A stretch of DNA of 64,000 nucleotides from Pseudomonas helleri (GTDB lineage: Bacteria; Pseudomonadota; Gammaproteobacteria; Pseudomonadales; Pseudomonadaceae), in contig NZ_JYLD01000002.1 in NCBI RefSeq assembly GCF_001043025.1, positions 310,001 to 374,000 of the forward strand. The letters run 5' to 3'. Positions within the stretch are counted from its first letter, which is position 1. Each line of letters begins with the position of its first letter. A program made the position numbers and the translations under genes. Below are positions 9,907 to 20,783 of this stretch, in pieces. The notes under the pieces were generated by a model. It had not been told where the DNA came from and did not search any database. It worked only from the letters and a program-made list of their open reading frames with translations.

Positions 9907-10853
9907 TTCAGGCTCTTTTTAAGCGGTTGACCCAGCCAAAAGGCTCGGGCGGCGGCGACGTCCGCATTGATCGCCGTCTTGAGCGCCTCCAGGGAGGCAA
10001 AACGCTGCTCATCACGCAGCTTGTGGTGGAATGCCACGGTCAATCGCTGGCCATACAAATCGCCAGCGAAATCCAATAGATGTACTTCAAGATGGGCGTT
10101 GCCATCCCCTGCTACGGTAGGTCTGACGCCGATATTAGCGACGCCGGGCCAGGTTTTACCGTCGATCTCGACGCTCACCAGATACACCCCGGTCAACGGA
10201 ACACGACGACGCTTGAGCTGGATATTGGCGGTTGGCGTGCCCAATTGGCGCGCCAGCTTTTGCCCGTGCAACACCGTGCCGGCAATCTGGAACGGGCGGC
10301 CCAGCAAGCGCTCTGCCTGGGCGAAATCGCTCTTGGCCAGCGCATCACGCACTTGGGTGCTGCTGATGCGCACGCCGTCCAGCTCAACGGTTTGCGCGGC
10401 TTCGACGGTAAAGTTCTGCATGACGCCTGCTTGTTGCAGGAAGTCAAAATCACCGATCCGGTCGCAGCCAAAGCGGAAGTCGTCACCGACCTCAAGGTGC
10501 TGCACACCCAGGCCATCGACCAGGATCGTGTCGACAAACTCGGCAGCGCTGAGCTTGCACAGGCGTTGATTGAACGCCAGGCACAGCACCCGATCAACCC
10601 CGGCGTCAGCCAACAGCTGCAATTTGTCGCGCAGGCGGGCCAGACGCGCCGGAGCGGTTTCAGGGGCAAAGAATTCGCGCGGCTGGGGCTCAAAAATCAC
10701 CACGCAGCTGGGCACGCCCAACTCCAGTGCACGTTCACGCAGCCGCTCCAGGATAGCCTGGTGACCACGGTGTACACCGTCAAAGTTGCCAATAGTGGCG
10801 ACACAGCCCCGATCTTGGGGCCGCAGATTGTGAAGGCCTCGAACCAGCTGCAT
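9903..10853 (-). CDS. ribF: Bifunctional riboflavin kinase / FAD synthetase RibF
   Basis: A 316-residue enzyme that makes FMN from riboflavin and FAD from FMN. The start [10 protein letters not shown] is chosen over an upstream in-frame GTG-type extension because it begins the conserved fold. The N-terminal adenylyltransferase motif is [11 protein letters not shown]. The C-terminal kinase block is [15 protein letters not shown], followed by [11 protein letters not shown] and LEVHLLDF. It heads the ileS-lspA-fkpB-ispH string and overlaps ileS by ATGA. Confidence 0.95.
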   Translation of the reverse strand: MQLVRGLHNLRPQDRGCVATIGNFDGVHRGHQAILERLRERALELGVPSCVVIFEPQPREFFAPETAPARLARLRDKLQLLADAGVDRVLCLAFNQRLCKLSAAEFVDTILVDGLGVQHLEVGDDFRFGCDRIGDFDFLQQAGVMQNFTVEAAQTVELDGVRISSTQVRDALAKSDFAQAERLLGRPFQIAGTVLHGQKLARQLGTPTANIQLKRRRVPLTGVYLVSVEIDGKTWPGVANIGVRPTVAGDGNAHLEVHLLDFAGDLYGQRLTVAFHHKLRDEQRFASLEALKTAINADVAAARAFWLGQPLKKSLK

Positions 10854-10932
10854 AACGCGCTTCTTGCTCATAAAGTGGCCGATTATAACCACACCCGGCC
10901 CGTGACGACAGGCGACAGCGCAAGGCAAATCA

Positions 10933-10961
10933 GGTCAAACCGACAAAATAGACGTTTGACC
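10933..10961 (-). terminator. Hairpin between murJ and ribF, possible weak terminator
   Basis: GGTCAAAC and GTTTGACC arms (8 bp perfect) surround a 13-base loop. On the minus strand it lies just after the murJ stop, but the T run is poor, so termination is only possible. Confidence 0.4.
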
Positions 10962-10971
10962 GTAATTTTCC

Positions 10972-12510
10972 TTACATCAGAGACTTGCGGGCGAAATCCT
11001 TCAAACGCAAGCCCAACAGCAACAACATACCGAAATAAGCCAGTATGCCCGCAGCCACCAAGCCGCCAAGGCGCATAAAGCGCTCGAGCATATGGCCTTG
11101 ATCCCAGGCGGGCATAACGTGCATCAAGCCCATCAGCACAGCCGACATCACCGCTACCGCCAGCACCAGCTTGAACAGGTACAACGACCAGCCCGGCTGG
11201 GCGATAAACAGCTTTTGCTTGCGCAACTGCCAGAACAACAGCCCGGCGTTGATGCACGCGCCCACGCTAATGGCCAAGGCAAGCCCGGCGTGCTGCAGCG
11301 GCACGATAAACACCAGGTTGAGCAATTGCGTGACCACCAAGGTGAACACGGCAATTTTTACCGGGGTGCGGATGTTTTGTTGCGCATAGAAGCCGGGCGC
11401 CAGCACTTTGATCAGAATCAGCCCGAGTAGACCGACCGAATACGCCATCAGGGCGCGCTGGGTCATGGCCGCATCCAGGGCACTGAACTCACCGTACTGA
11501 AACAGCGAGACGGTCAGCGGTTCCGCCAGGATCGCCAAGGCCAGTGCACACGGCAACACCAGCAAAAAGCACAGACGCAGCCCCCAATCGAGAATTCGCG
11601 AGTACTCCTGACGGTCTTTATTGGCGTAGGTCTTGGACAGCGTTGGCAGCAGGATTGTGCCCAATGCCACCCCGAGCACACCGGACGGCAATTCCATCAA
11701 GCGGTCTGCGTAGTACATCCAGGACACCGACCCGGCCACCAGAAAGGAGGCAAAAATCGTGTTGATGATCAGCGAAATCTGACTGACCGACACCCCCAGA
11801 ATGGCCGGCACCATCTGTTTCATCACACGCCATACACCGGTATCGCGCAAATTGAGGCGCGGCAGCACCAGCATGCCGATTTTTTTCAGGTGCGGGAGCT
11901 GGAACAGCAACTGCGCAAGGCCACCGGCCAGCACCGCCCAGCCCAGCGCCATCACCGGCGGGTCAAAGTACGGGGTCAGGAACAGGGCAAAGATGATCAT
12001 GCTGACATTGAGCAGCGTCGGCACAAACGCCGGCACCGAGAAGCGGTTCCAGGTATTGAGGATCGCCCCGGCCAGCGATGACAACGAGATCAGCAATATA
12101 TAAGGAAAGGTCACCCGCAACATGTTGGAGGTGAGTTCAAACTTCTCGGGCGTGCTGGCAAACCCTGGCGCCGTGGCCCAGATCACCCAGGGCGCAGCCA
12201 GTATGCCCAGCAAGGTGACGATGGCCAGCACCAGCGTCAGCAGCCCGGCGACATAGGCCACAAAGGTGCGCGCGGCCTCCTCGCCCTGCTGATTTTTGTA
12301 TTCGGCCAAAATCGGCACAAACGCTTGCGAAAAAGCGCCTTCGGCGAAAATCCGGCGCAGCAGATTGGGCAGCTTAAAGGCAATAAAGAACGCATCTGTT
12401 GCCATACCCGCGCCAAACATGCGCGCCACGATGGTGTCCCGGACAAAGCCCAGAACCCTTGAAATCATGGTGATGGAGCTAACAGCAGCCAACGACTTGA
12501 GCAAATTCAT
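10972..12510 (-). CDS. murJ: Lipid II flippase MurJ (MviN)
   Basis: A 512-residue multi-spanning membrane protein of the MOP superfamily that flips lipid II during peptidoglycan synthesis. The N-terminus [49 protein letters not shown] is diagnostic. About 14 hydrophobic segments run through to [10 protein letters not shown]. Full length. It is upstream of ribF with a hairpin between them and divergent from rpsT, as in other Pseudomonas. Confidence 0.95.
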   Translation of the reverse strand: MNLLKSLAAVSSITMISRVLGFVRDTIVARMFGAGMATDAFFIAFKLPNLLRRIFAEGAFSQAFVPILAEYKNQQGEEAARTFVAYVAGLLTLVLAIVTLLGILAAPWVIWATAPGFASTPEKFELTSNMLRVTFPYILLISLSSLAGAILNTWNRFSVPAFVPTLLNVSMIIFALFLTPYFDPPVMALGWAVLAGGLAQLLFQLPHLKKIGMLVLPRLNLRDTGVWRVMKQMVPAILGVSVSQISLIINTIFASFLVAGSVSWMYYADRLMELPSGVLGVALGTILLPTLSKTYANKDRQEYSRILDWGLRLCFLLVLPCALALAILAEPLTVSLFQYGEFSALDAAMTQRALMAYSVGLLGLILIKVLAPGFYAQQNIRTPVKIAVFTLVVTQLLNLVFIVPLQHAGLALAISVGACINAGLLFWQLRKQKLFIAQPGWSLYLFKLVLAVAVMSAVLMGLMHVMPAWDQGHMLERFMRLGGLVAAGILAYFGMLLLLGLRLKDFARKSLM

Positions 12511-12679
12511 TGAAAGAGTTTTTGCCTTTAGAGAAAGAGCAGGCGAACAAAGCGTTCACTTATGCGATACTGCGCGCCGCAACAGCACAGAGCCAAGCTC
12601 GCGAGTTTACAGGTCAAGCGCCGGAAATAAATCTCCCGTCTCCCTCGATCAACCACTCAGCGGCTCGAATCAATCGCCC

Positions 12680-12708
12680 TTGACAAGAGTTGTCGTCATC
12701 GGCATGAT
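12680..12708 (+). promoter_or_regulatory. Predicted sigma-70 promoter of rpsT
   Basis: A perfect -35 TTGACA at 12680-12685, a 17-base spacer and a -10-like CATGAT at 12703-12708, 52 bases before the GTG start of rpsT. Confidence 0.65.
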
Positions 12709-12759
12709 TCGCGGCCTATTTTGTTTGTTAATTCCAAAAGTCTTTCGAGGAGCTCGACG

Positions 12760-13038
12760 GTGGCCAACACACCTTCCGCCAAAAAACGTGCAAAACAGGC
12801 TGAGAAGCGTCGCAGCCACAACGCCAGCCTGCGTTCCATGGTTCGTACCTACATCAAGAATGTAGTTAAAGCCATCGACGCAAAAGACGCTGTTAAAGCG
12901 CAAGCTGCTTATGTTCTGGCTGTCCCTGTTATCGACCGTATGGCCGATAAAGGCATCATCCACAAGAACAAAGCTGCTCGCCATAAGAGCCGCCTGAATG
13001 GCCACGTCAAGGCGTTGAACCTTGCGACTGCTGCTTAA
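12760..13038 (+). CDS. rpsT: 30S ribosomal protein S20
   Basis: A 92-residue basic helical protein ([35 protein letters not shown]...) of the small ribosomal subunit. The start is a GTG at 12760, with CGAGGAG eight bases upstream. A longer in-frame start upstream would add residues foreign to S20. A non-ATG start is a familiar feature of S20 genes; in E. coli it contributes to autoregulation, and the same may hold here. A strong terminator follows. Confidence 0.97.
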   Translation: MANTPSAKKRAKQAEKRRSHNASLRSMVRTYIKNVVKAIDAKDAVKAQAAYVLAVPVIDRMADKGIIHKNKAARHKSRLNGHVKALNLATAA

Positions 13039-13051
13039 GCGATAAGCTTTT

Positions 13052-13080
13052 AAAAAAACCGACCCTAGGGTCGGTTTTTT
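13052..13080 (+). terminator. Rho-independent terminator of rpsT
   Basis: ACCGACCC and GGGTCGGT arms form a tight hairpin, flanked by A and T runs, 13 bases past the stop. Confidence 0.93.
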
Positions 13081-13104
13081 ATTGCCTGCGATTTAGCAAA
13101 CCCT

Positions 13105-13178
13105 TGTAGGAGCGAGCTTGCCTCGCGATCTTTTGAGGTTAAAAGATCAAAAGATCGCAGCCTTCGGCAGCTCCTACA
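13105..13178. repeat. REP class A pair (inverted)
   Basis: A class A arm (TGTAGGAGCGAGCTTGCCTC) and a divergent inverted arm ending GCAGCTCCTACA, separated by GATC/AAAAGATC-rich sequence. It lies between convergent rpsT and creA. Confidence 0.85.
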
Positions 13179-13197
13179 CAGTCACTTAGCGCTTTTA

Positions 13198-13659
13198 TTA
13201 CCGCTGCGGCCACGGCAAGATCGGGATCGCAGTCACCGCGTTCTGCGGGCTGCCTTCGATCAGGCGGTCGCTGTACACCAGATACACCAGCGTGTTGCGC
13301 TTCTTGTCGAGAAAGCGCACCACTTGCATGGTCTTGAAGACCAGCGAAGTGCGCTCTTTGAACACCTCTTCGCCATCTTTCAAATCACCCTTAAAGCTGA
13401 TCGGACCGGTCTGACGACAGGCCAATGACGCTTCAGCGCGATCTTCCGCCAGGCCCAGACCACCTTTCATGCCGCCAGTCTTGGCCCGCGACAGGTAGCA
13501 GGTCACGCCATCCACCTTCGGGTCATCGAATGCCTCGACCACAATGCGGTCGTTCGGCCCAACAAATTTGAACACGGTCGACACCGTGCCAATTTCCTCA
13601 GCCGATGCCAACAAAGGCACCGCCAAGATCAAACCCAACAGACCGCTAAGCAAGCGCAT
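13198..13659 (-). CDS. creA: CreA family protein
   Basis: A 153-residue secreted protein with a signal peptide ([22 protein letters not shown]). It has the conserved CreA body: [42 protein letters not shown], then [16 protein letters not shown] and a C-terminal [23 protein letters not shown]. The biochemical role is unknown. It begins 13 bases after proB ends, so the two are probably cotranscribed, and it is the last gene before the REP element. Confidence 0.88.
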   Translation of the reverse strand: MRLLSGLLGLILAVPLLASAEEIGTVSTVFKFVGPNDRIVVEAFDDPKVDGVTCYLSRAKTGGMKGGLGLAEDRAEASLACRQTGPISFKGDLKDGEEVFKERTSLVFKTMQVVRFLDKKRNTLVYLVYSDRLIEGSPQNAVTAIPILPWPQR

Positions 13660-13672
13660 TCAACACCTCAAT

Positions 13673-14791
13673 TCACACCAGGATCAGGTTATCGCGGTGA
13701 ACCAACTCTGGTTCAGCCATGTAACCCAACAAGCTGACAATCGCCTCAGACGACTGCCCAATAATTTTTTGCGCTTCAGCCGCACTGTAGTTGGCCAGGC
13801 CACGGGCAATTTCTCGTCCATCAGGCGCCACACACACAACCATTTCGCCACGACGGAACCCGCCCTGCACGGCTTTGACGCCCACCGGCAGCAAGCTTTT
13901 ATGCCCTTCGGACAATGCCGCCACAGCACCGGCATCCAGCACCAGGGTGCCGCGCGTTTGCAGATGCCCGGCCAGCCACTGCTTGCGCGCCGCCAGCATG
14001 CCACGCTCAGGCGACAACAATGTACCCAGGCGCTCGCCTGCCTTCAGACGGTCCAGCACACGCTCCAGGCGACCACCCACAATGATGGTATGCGCCCCGG
14101 AACGCGCCGCCAGACGCGCCGCACGCAGCTTGGTCTGCATGCCGCCGCGCCCCAGCGCACCGCCGGTGCCGCCCGCCACTGCATCCAGCGCAGGATCATC
14201 GGCACGCGCCTCATAGATGAGATTGGCGTCCGGATTGTTACGCGGATCGGCATCGAACATGCCGTCACGGTCGGTCAGGATCACCAGCAGGTCAGCCTCG
14301 ACCAGGTTGGCCACCAGCGCCGCCAAGGTGTCGTTGTCACCAAAACGGATTTCGTCCGTGACTACGGTGTCGTTTTCGTTGATCACCGGGATCACACCCA
14401 ACTCAACCAGGGCGCGCAAGGTGCTGCGGGCGTTCAGGTAGCGCTTGCGATCAGACAGATCGTCATGGGTCAGCAGAATTTGCGCAGTGTGCCGCGAATG
14501 CTCGGCAAAGCTCGACTCCCACGCCTGCACCAAGCCCATCTGGCCAATCGCGGCGGCCGCCTGCAGCTCGTGCATTGCACTGGGTCGGACCGTCCAGCCC
14601 AAGCGGCTCATGCCGGCCGCCACCGCGCCCGAAGACACCAGCACCAACTCTACGCCCGCCTCATGCAAGGCCACCATCTGCTCGACCCACACGCCCATCG
14701 CGGCGCGATCCAGGCCCTTGCCATCTGCTGTCAGCAATGCGCTGCCGATTTTCACGACCCAACGCTGCGCACCTGTCACCTTGCTCCGCAT
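13673..14791 (-). CDS. proB: Glutamate 5-kinase ProB
   Basis: A 372-residue enzyme that phosphorylates glutamate in the first step of proline synthesis. The amino-acid-kinase domain ([55 protein letters not shown]) is followed by a PUA domain (from about residue 280, [13 protein letters not shown]). Three ATG codons in a row allow starts at 14797, 14794 or 14791; I use the last because the family begins MRSKVTG. It follows obgE after a terminator and precedes creA. Confidence 0.95.
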   Translation of the reverse strand: MRSKVTGAQRWVVKIGSALLTADGKGLDRAAMGVWVEQMVALHEAGVELVLVSSGAVAAGMSRLGWTVRPSAMHELQAAAAIGQMGLVQAWESSFAEHSRHTAQILLTHDDLSDRKRYLNARSTLRALVELGVIPVINENDTVVTDEIRFGDNDTLAALVANLVEADLLVILTDRDGMFDADPRNNPDANLIYEARADDPALDAVAGGTGGALGRGGMQTKLRAARLAARSGAHTIIVGGRLERVLDRLKAGERLGTLLSPERGMLAARKQWLAGHLQTRGTLVLDAGAVAALSEGHKSLLPVGVKAVQGGFRRGEMVVCVAPDGREIARGLANYSAAEAQKIIGQSSEAIVSLLGYMAEPELVHRDNLILV

Positions 14792-14871
14792 CATCATCCA
14801 ACCTATGCCTGAGAGCAGCGCGACCGAGCGCCACCCATGGATTTATTCTTGATTACAGTTTCACAGATACC

Positions 14872-14895
14872 AAAACGCCGCTCAATTGAGCGGCG
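14872..14895 (-). terminator. Rho-independent terminator of obgE
   Basis: CGCCGCTC and GAGCGGCG arms with an AATT loop, followed on the minus strand by four T. It lies 21 bases past the obgE stop. Confidence 0.75.
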
Positions 14896-14915
14896 CTGTA
14901 GTTTACTGCAACGAA

Positions 14916-16160
<1,245 letters not shown>

Positions 16161-16293
16161 TCATCAGGACGAGCCGATAAAAACCAAGACATAAGACTCT
16201 TGCAAAAATGAGCGCAGCGACCCAATCAACAGCCGTTAAATCCAGCGCCTAAGCCCATACAAACAGTTTTGCAAGAGACTCACCCCACAAACG

Positions 16294-16319
16294 AAAAAGC
16301 CCCGTCGCAAGACAGGGCT
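16294..16319 (-). terminator. Rho-independent terminator of rplU-rpmA
   Basis: AGCCCTGTC and GACGGGGCT arms with a TTGC loop and five T on the minus strand, between rpmA and obgE. It probably separates ribosomal-protein transcription from obgE or allows partial readthrough. Confidence 0.85.
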
Positions 16320-16337
16320 CTTCCAGCTACCAAGCTA

Positions 16338-16613
16338 TTACGCTGCGACGACTTCAGTCTTCGGAACGATGCTTACGTAGCGGCGACCGAAGGCGCCTTT
16401 AACCTGGAACTTGATCACGCCTTCCACTTTCGCGAACAGAGTGTGATCTTTGCCCATACCAACGCCGTAGCCAGCGTGGAATTGGGTGCCGCGCTGACGC
16501 ACGATGATGTTGCCCGGAACGATAGCCTGGCCGCCATACATCTTCACGCCAAGGCGTTTGGCTTCTGAGTCGCGACCGTTACGGGTACTACCACCAGCTT
16601 TTTTGTGTGCCAT
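16338..16613 (-). CDS. rpmA: 50S ribosomal protein L27
   Basis: A 91-residue L27 ([48 protein letters not shown]...). The N-terminus reaches towards the peptidyl-transferase centre in known ribosomes. AGGAG lies upstream of the ATG. It is 34 bases after rplU, with which it forms the standard operon. Confidence 0.98.
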   Translation of the reverse strand: MAHKKAGGSTRNGRDSEAKRLGVKMYGGQAIVPGNIIVRQRGTQFHAGYGVGMGKDHTLFAKVEGVIKFQVKGAFGRRYVSIVPKTEVVAA

Positions 16614-16647
16614 GAGTCAATTCTCCTAGTGAGGAATTAGGCTGAAA

Positions 16648-16962
16648 TTAAGCCTGAATACCGGTGATTTTGATCTCGGTGTACCACTGGCGGTGGCCCA
16701 TACGCTTCATGTGGTGCTTACGACGACGGAACTTGATGATGCGTACTTTATCGTGACGACCTTGGGAGATCACTTCAGCAACAACAGTGGCGCCAGCAAC
16801 AACTGGAGCGCCGATATTTACGTCGTCGCCATTGGCGACCAACAGAACGCGATCAAAAGTGACGGATTCGCCAGTAGCGACTTCCAGTTTCTCGATCTTC
16901 AGGTATTCACCCGGTGCTACTTTGTATTGCTTGCCACCAGTAACGATTACTGCGTACGACAT
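16648..16962 (-). CDS. rplU: 50S ribosomal protein L21
   Basis: A 104-residue L21 ([28 protein letters not shown]...[35 protein letters not shown]). The ATG at 16962 is chosen because it starts the conserved beta barrel; the frame is open further upstream but the extension is not L21. A good promoter lies 134 bases upstream, back to back with that of ispB. Confidence 0.98.
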   Translation of the reverse strand: MSYAVIVTGGKQYKVAPGEYLKIEKLEVATGESVTFDRVLLVANGDDVNIGAPVVAGATVVAEVISQGRHDKVRIIKFRRRKHHMKRMGHRQWYTEIKITGIQA

Positions 16963-17095
16963 GGTATTTCTCCGATAATCCTGCTCACCCAGCGCTTTAT
17001 AGGTAAAGGTATTGGCTGGCATGGCTGCATGGGGCTGGAACGGCCCAAGTGCAATTGCGTAAGGCAGGTGCTGCCCAGGAAGTTCAGGGTGCGCG

Positions 17096-17124
17096 ATTGT
17101 ACGCAAGGCACGCGGGTGTTGCAA
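17096..17124 (-). promoter_or_regulatory. Predicted promoter of rplU-rpmA
   Basis: On the minus strand TTGCAA, a 17-base spacer and TACAAT form a near-consensus sigma-70 promoter. It leaves a leader of about 125 bases before rplU. Confidence 0.7.
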
Positions 17125-17142
17125 GGGGCCGTCCATCGCGCC

Positions 17143-17171
17143 TTGACAGGCCCAGCCCCCCGACCTAGCAT
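17143..17171 (+). promoter_or_regulatory. Predicted promoter of ispB
   Basis: TTGACA, 17 bases, TAGCAT; the start codon of ispB lies 32 bases downstream. It is divergent from the rplU promoter with only 18 bases between the -35 boxes. Confidence 0.65.
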
Positions 17172-17203
17172 GCCGCGCAACCCTTCTGGAGCACCTGTCG
17201 CTG

Positions 17204-18172
17204 ATGCAACCCCAAGCTTTCTACCGCGCGGTGGCGGACGATTTTAGCGCCGTCGACGGCATCATCAAGAAGCAGCTGACTTCACGCGTACCGCTGGTCT
17301 CAAAAATTGGCGACTACATCACTTCGGCCGGCGGCAAACGCCTTCGTCCTTTATTAGTGTTGTTGTGCGGCAAGGCCCTGGGCCGTGAAGGCGATGACCT
17401 GCGCTTGCTGGCTGCCACCATTGAGTTCCTGCACACCGCGACCCTGCTGCATGACGACGTGGTCGACATGTCCGGCATGCGCCGTGGCCGCAAGACCGCC
17501 AACGCCACCTGGGGCAACGCCCCGAGCGTGCTGGTGGGCGACTTCCTGTACTCGCGCTCCTTCGAAATGATGGTCGAGCTGGGCTCGATGCCGGTGATGA
17601 AGATTCTTTCACAAGCCACCCGCATCATTGCCGAAGGCGAAGTGTTGCAGCTGTCCAAGGTCCGCGACGCCAGCACCACCGAAGAAACCTACATGGAAGT
17701 CATCCGCGGCAAGACCGCCATGCTCTTTGAAGCATCGACCCACAGCGCCGCCGCGCTGGCCGGTGCAACCCCTGAGCAACGCGAAGCCTTGCGCACGTTT
17801 GGTGACCACCTGGGCGTGGCTTTCCAACTGGTCGACGATCTGCTCGACTACCGTGGTGACGCCGAAACCCTGGGCAAGAACGTCGGTGATGACCTGGCAG
17901 AAGGCAAACCAACCTTGCCGCTGATTTACACCATGCGTGAAGGCACACCCGAGCAGGCTGCTCTGGTGCGTACGGCCATTCAAAAAGGCGGTATTGAAGA
18001 CCTCGAAAGCATTCGTGCTGCCGTGCAAGCTTCGGGCTCGCTGGAATACACCGCACAATTGGCTCGCGACTTCGTTGCCCGCGCCATTGCCTGCCTTGAA
18101 GCCCTGCCGCCAAGCGAATACCGCGATGCGCTGGTTGAGCTGAGTGAGTTCGCGGTAGCCCGCACGCACTGA
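17204..18172 (+). CDS. ispB: Polyprenyl (octa/nonaprenyl) diphosphate synthase IspB
   Basis: A 322-residue trans-isoprenyl diphosphate synthase that makes the side chain of ubiquinone. The first Asp-rich motif is [15 protein letters not shown] (DDxxD) and the second is [24 protein letters not shown] marks the IPP site. Length and position divergent from rplU are typical. It supplies the quinone used by respiratory complexes such as the cio oxidase further along. It ends at a hairpin terminator. Confidence 0.93.
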   Translation: MQPQAFYRAVADDFSAVDGIIKKQLTSRVPLVSKIGDYITSAGGKRLRPLLVLLCGKALGREGDDLRLLAATIEFLHTATLLHDDVVDMSGMRRGRKTANATWGNAPSVLVGDFLYSRSFEMMVELGSMPVMKILSQATRIIAEGEVLQLSKVRDASTTEETYMEVIRGKTAMLFEASTHSAAALAGATPEQREALRTFGDHLGVAFQLVDDLLDYRGDAETLGKNVGDDLAEGKPTLPLIYTMREGTPEQAALVRTAIQKGGIEDLESIRAAVQASGSLEYTAQLARDFVARAIACLEALPPSEYRDALVELSEFAVARTH

Positions 18173-18182
18173 TGGCGATCAA

Positions 18183-18219
18183 AGCAGCACTACGCGCAGG
18201 CGTGGTGCTGCTGCTTTTT
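18183..18219 (+). terminator. Terminator of ispB
   Basis: AGCAGCAC and GTGCTGCT arms with a 14-base loop, followed by GC and five T. Confidence 0.75.
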
Positions 18220-18230
18220 CAACGACCCAA

Positions 18231-18388
18231 GATCAAAAGATCGCGAGACAAGCTCGCTCCTACCGCCCCATCGGCACGTACCACCCCTTGTAGCAGTTGA
18301 CGAGCCTGCGAGGCTACGTCCGGCTGCGCAGCAGTCGTAAAACCATCCAACCAAGATCAAAAGATCGCGAGACAAGCTCGCTCCTACC
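18231..18388. repeat. REP cluster A-B-A
   Basis: Two class A arms in the same orientation (18231-18264 and 18354-18388) flank one class B unit (18290-18338, GTAGCAGTTGACGAGCCTGC start). These repeats fill most of the 300-base gap between ispB and the YjdM-like gene; the remainder is the gene's promoter region. Confidence 0.85.
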
Positions 18389-18472
18389 GGTAAAAAACCT
18401 GTAGCCCCCCATCGGCACAAAAACCCTATATAATGCGCGCCTTTTAGCCATCCTGACTTTTAAGGAGCTTTA

Positions 18473-18814
18473 GTGAGCACGTTGCCACCCTGCCCAAAAT
18501 GCAATTCCGAATACACCTACGAAGACGGCGCACAGCTGATCTGCCCGGAATGCGCCCATGAGTGGTCCGCCAACGGCGATGCTGACGAAGCCAGCGATGT
18601 AAAAGTCTACAAAGACTCCGCAGGCACAGTGCTGAACGACGGCGACACCATCACCGTGATCAAGGACCTGAAAATCAAGGGCACGTCCCTGGTGGTCAAA
18701 GTGGGCACCAAGGTTAAAAACATCCGCCTGTGCGATGGCGACCACGATATCGACTGCAAAATCGACGGCATCGGCCCGATGAAGCTCAAGTCCGAGTTCG
18801 TGCGCAAAGTCTGA
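18473..18814 (+). CDS. yjdM: Zinc-ribbon protein YjdM (PhnA family)
   Basis: A 113-residue protein with an N-terminal zinc ribbon ([21 protein letters not shown]) and the PhnA/YjdM C-terminal beta domain ([33 protein letters not shown]...[23 protein letters not shown]). The start is GTG, with AAGGAG eight bases upstream. Despite the PhnA name it is not part of a phosphonate operon here. Function in vivo is unclear. TATAAT at 18429-18434 is a probable -10. Confidence 0.9.
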   Translation: MSTLPPCPKCNSEYTYEDGAQLICPECAHEWSANGDADEASDVKVYKDSAGTVLNDGDTITVIKDLKIKGTSLVVKVGTKVKNIRLCDGDHDIDCKIDGIGPMKLKSEFVRKV

Positions 18815-18963
18815 TCCTGTGGCTGACCTTCCTGCGCCTGCGCAGGAAGGGGTCATTCCCCGCAACACTCTCCCCGCCCTACCCTAAAGCCAGCTACGTT
18901 GACCCACGGCAGTTTTTACAAAGAAAAAAAAGAAATCCGCCAATAGGCACTTGCTATTAACTG

Positions 18964-18982
18964 AATAAGAATTATTCTCATT
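18964..18982 (+). promoter_or_regulatory. Fur box upstream of the PA4570-like gene
   Basis: AATAAGAATTATTCTCATT is a 9-1-9 inverted repeat with one mismatch between arms and looks like a classical Fur operator. It overlaps a plausible promoter (TTGCTA at 18951, TATTCT at 18973) and ends 26 bases before the start codon. Confidence 0.8.
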
Positions 18983-19007
18983 GTCATTCATCTAGGAGAT
19001 GACAACG

Positions 19008-19280
19008 ATGACTTATTTAATTGATGCATGGCTGGACCGCCCACACCCTTACCTGCGAATCCTGCACCGGGAAACCGGCGAAGTCTGCGCGGTACTGGAA
19101 GAAGAAGCGCTGAATGAACTGCAAGACCAGGGTGACCTGGACTTCAACGGCCTCAACTCAAGCGAGCCGCTGGTGCTCAAAGAGCTGGTGCGTAACCTGT
19201 TCCTGTTTTGCTATGCCCGGGCATTGCGCCCCATCGGCACCGCAGTCCATCACGAACACCACGCCAAAATAGAAATATGA
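19008..19280 (+). CDS. Small PA4570-like protein, predicted Fur-regulated
   Basis: A 90-residue protein (MTYLIDAWLDRPHPYLRILHRETGEVCAVLEEEALNELQDQGDLDFNGLNS...). The ATG at 19008 is chosen because TAGGAG sits 10 bases before it; the ATG at 18999 directly abuts that site. No signal peptide or membrane segment is seen, and the family function is unknown. It occupies the position of PA4570, downstream of ispB and before fklB. The Fur box upstream predicts expression under iron starvation. The short C-terminal HEHHAK patch could bind metal, but that is speculative. Confidence 0.8.
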   Translation: MTYLIDAWLDRPHPYLRILHRETGEVCAVLEEEALNELQDQGDLDFNGLNSSEPLVLKELVRNLFLFCYARALRPIGTAVHHEHHAKIEI

Positions 19281-19307
19281 CTATGACCGCACAATGCTAA
19301 ACGGCCC

Positions 19308-19363
19308 TGTAGGAGCGAGCTTGTCTCGCGATCTTTTTAAAAGATCACAAACTCGCTCCTACA
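19308..19363. repeat. REP class A pair
   Basis: Arm TGTAGGAGCGAGCTTGTCTC with a shortened inverted arm ending CTCGCTCCTACA, between convergent genes. Confidence 0.85.
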
Positions 19364-19384
19364 GCTAGCTATAGCACTGTGTTC

Positions 19385-20002
19385 TTACAGAACGTCCAGC
19401 AGCTCAACGTCGAATACCAGGACGCTGTGCGGAGCAATGCTGCCAACGCCTTGCGCGCCGTAAGCCAGTTCGCTCGGCACGTAGATGCGCCATTTGCTGC
19501 CGGCGTTCATCAGTTGCAGGGCTTCGGTCCAGCCAGCGATCACGCCGCCAACCGGGAACTCAGCAGGCTGGCCGCGCTCGTAAGAGCTGTCGAACACAGT
19601 GCCGTCGATCAGGGTGCCGTGGTAGTGAACACGTACGGTGTCTTCGCGGGTTGGCTTGGCGCCTTCGCCAGCGGTCACAACTTCAAATTGCAGACCGGAA
19701 GCCAGCGTGGTGATGCCGTCTTTCTTGGCGTTTTCAGCCAGGAAAGCCTTGCCTTCGCCTGCTGCCGCTTCTGCCTTGGCAGCCGCTTCAGCTTGCATGA
19801 TCTCGCGGATCACTTTGAAGCTGGCCGACATTTCTTCCTGGCCAACACGGCTTTCTTTGCCCGCGAAAGCGTCGGTCAGGCCCGCCAGGATGGCGTCCAG
19901 GCTAACGCCCGGTGGCGGGTTGTCGCGCAGTTGGTCACCCAACTGACGGCCAATGCCGTAGCTAACGCGCGTTTCGTCGGTCGACAGATTTACTTCGGAC
20001 AT
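19385..20002 (-). CDS. fklB: FKBP-type peptidyl-prolyl isomerase FklB
   Basis: A 205-residue two-domain FKBP. The N-terminal dimerisation helices (SYGIGRQLGDQLRDNPPPGVSLDAILAGLTDAFAG) are joined by an Ala/Glu-rich helix to a C-terminal FKBP domain (VRVHYHGTLIDGTVFDSSYERGQPAEFPVGGVIAGWTEALQLMNAGSKWRIYVPSELAYG). No signal peptide is seen, so it is assigned as cytoplasmic FklB rather than periplasmic FkpA. It is the PA4572 position. Confidence 0.9.
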   Translation of the reverse strand: MSEVNLSTDETRVSYGIGRQLGDQLRDNPPPGVSLDAILAGLTDAFAGKESRVGQEEMSASFKVIREIMQAEAAAKAEAAAGEGKAFLAENAKKDGITTLASGLQFEVVTAGEGAKPTREDTVRVHYHGTLIDGTVFDSSYERGQPAEFPVGGVIAGWTEALQLMNAGSKWRIYVPSELAYGAQGVGSIAPHSVLVFDVELLDVL

Positions 20003-20151
20003 AACACTGCTCCGCTATAGAGCGACTCAAAAAAGCCGTTTTTCAACCGCTTTCTCCCAGCCGCCCAAAACCAAAAAAGGGCGAGCAGACTACCACAGCC
20101 CCCAAAGCCTTCGCAGCCCGGGTTCGTGTGCTGCCCGTCACGACAACCGCA

Positions 20152-20640
20152 TCAGTGCTTGGTCAGCTTGTCGAGGTAGCCCATGGCGAACGCCGACACC
20201 ACAAACGTCATGTGGATAATCACGTACCACATCAGGTATTGGGTTTCGATGTTGCGCGCATCCATGAACACCCGCAGCAGGTGGATCGAGGAGATGGCCA
20301 CAATCGACGCTGCGACTTTCATCTTCAGCGAGGTAGAGTCCATCGTGCCTAGCCAGCTAAGCTTCTCTTTGTTGGTGTCGATGTCCAGTTGCGAGACGAA
20401 GTTCTCGTAGCCCGAGATCATCACCATCACCAACAGGCCGCCCACCAGCGCCATGTCGATCAGCGACAGAATGACCAGGATCAAGTCCGATTCAGTTAGC
20501 GCGAACACGTTTGGGATAACGTGAAACACTTCCTGGAAGAATTTCAACGCCAACGCCAGTAAACCCAGGGATAACCCGAAGTAAATCGGCGCCAAAATCC
20601 AGCGTGAGGCGTACATTGCATTTTCGATAAAGCGTTCCAT
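20152..20640 (-). CDS. YqhA/UPF0114 family inner membrane protein
   Basis: A 162-residue TIGR00645-type protein ([38 protein letters not shown]) with three to four membrane segments and the conserved [27 protein letters not shown] stretch. Function unknown. It is a single gene, divergent from the large lipoprotein gene. Confidence 0.9.
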   Translation of the reverse strand: MERFIENAMYASRWILAPIYFGLSLGLLALALKFFQEVFHVIPNVFALTESDLILVILSLIDMALVGGLLVMVMISGYENFVSQLDIDTNKEKLSWLGTMDSTSLKMKVAASIVAISSIHLLRVFMDARNIETQYLMWYVIIHMTFVVSAFAMGYLDKLTKH

Positions 20641-20783
20641 TGAATCTCGCAGGCTGTAAAAAAAATGGGCGCGAGTATATCAGCCACAAATGGGCAGAGA
20701 TAAAGCGGTAGACACAGTCAGTAAAAACATTTTCTGCTAGTGTCGACCTCATCAGCATCGTTTACGGACAGGAAAACTGAACA

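Noticed and set aside
10854..10928. N-terminal extension of RibF
   Set aside because: Extra residues before MQLVRGL are not part of the conserved fold and overlap the probable ribF promoter region.
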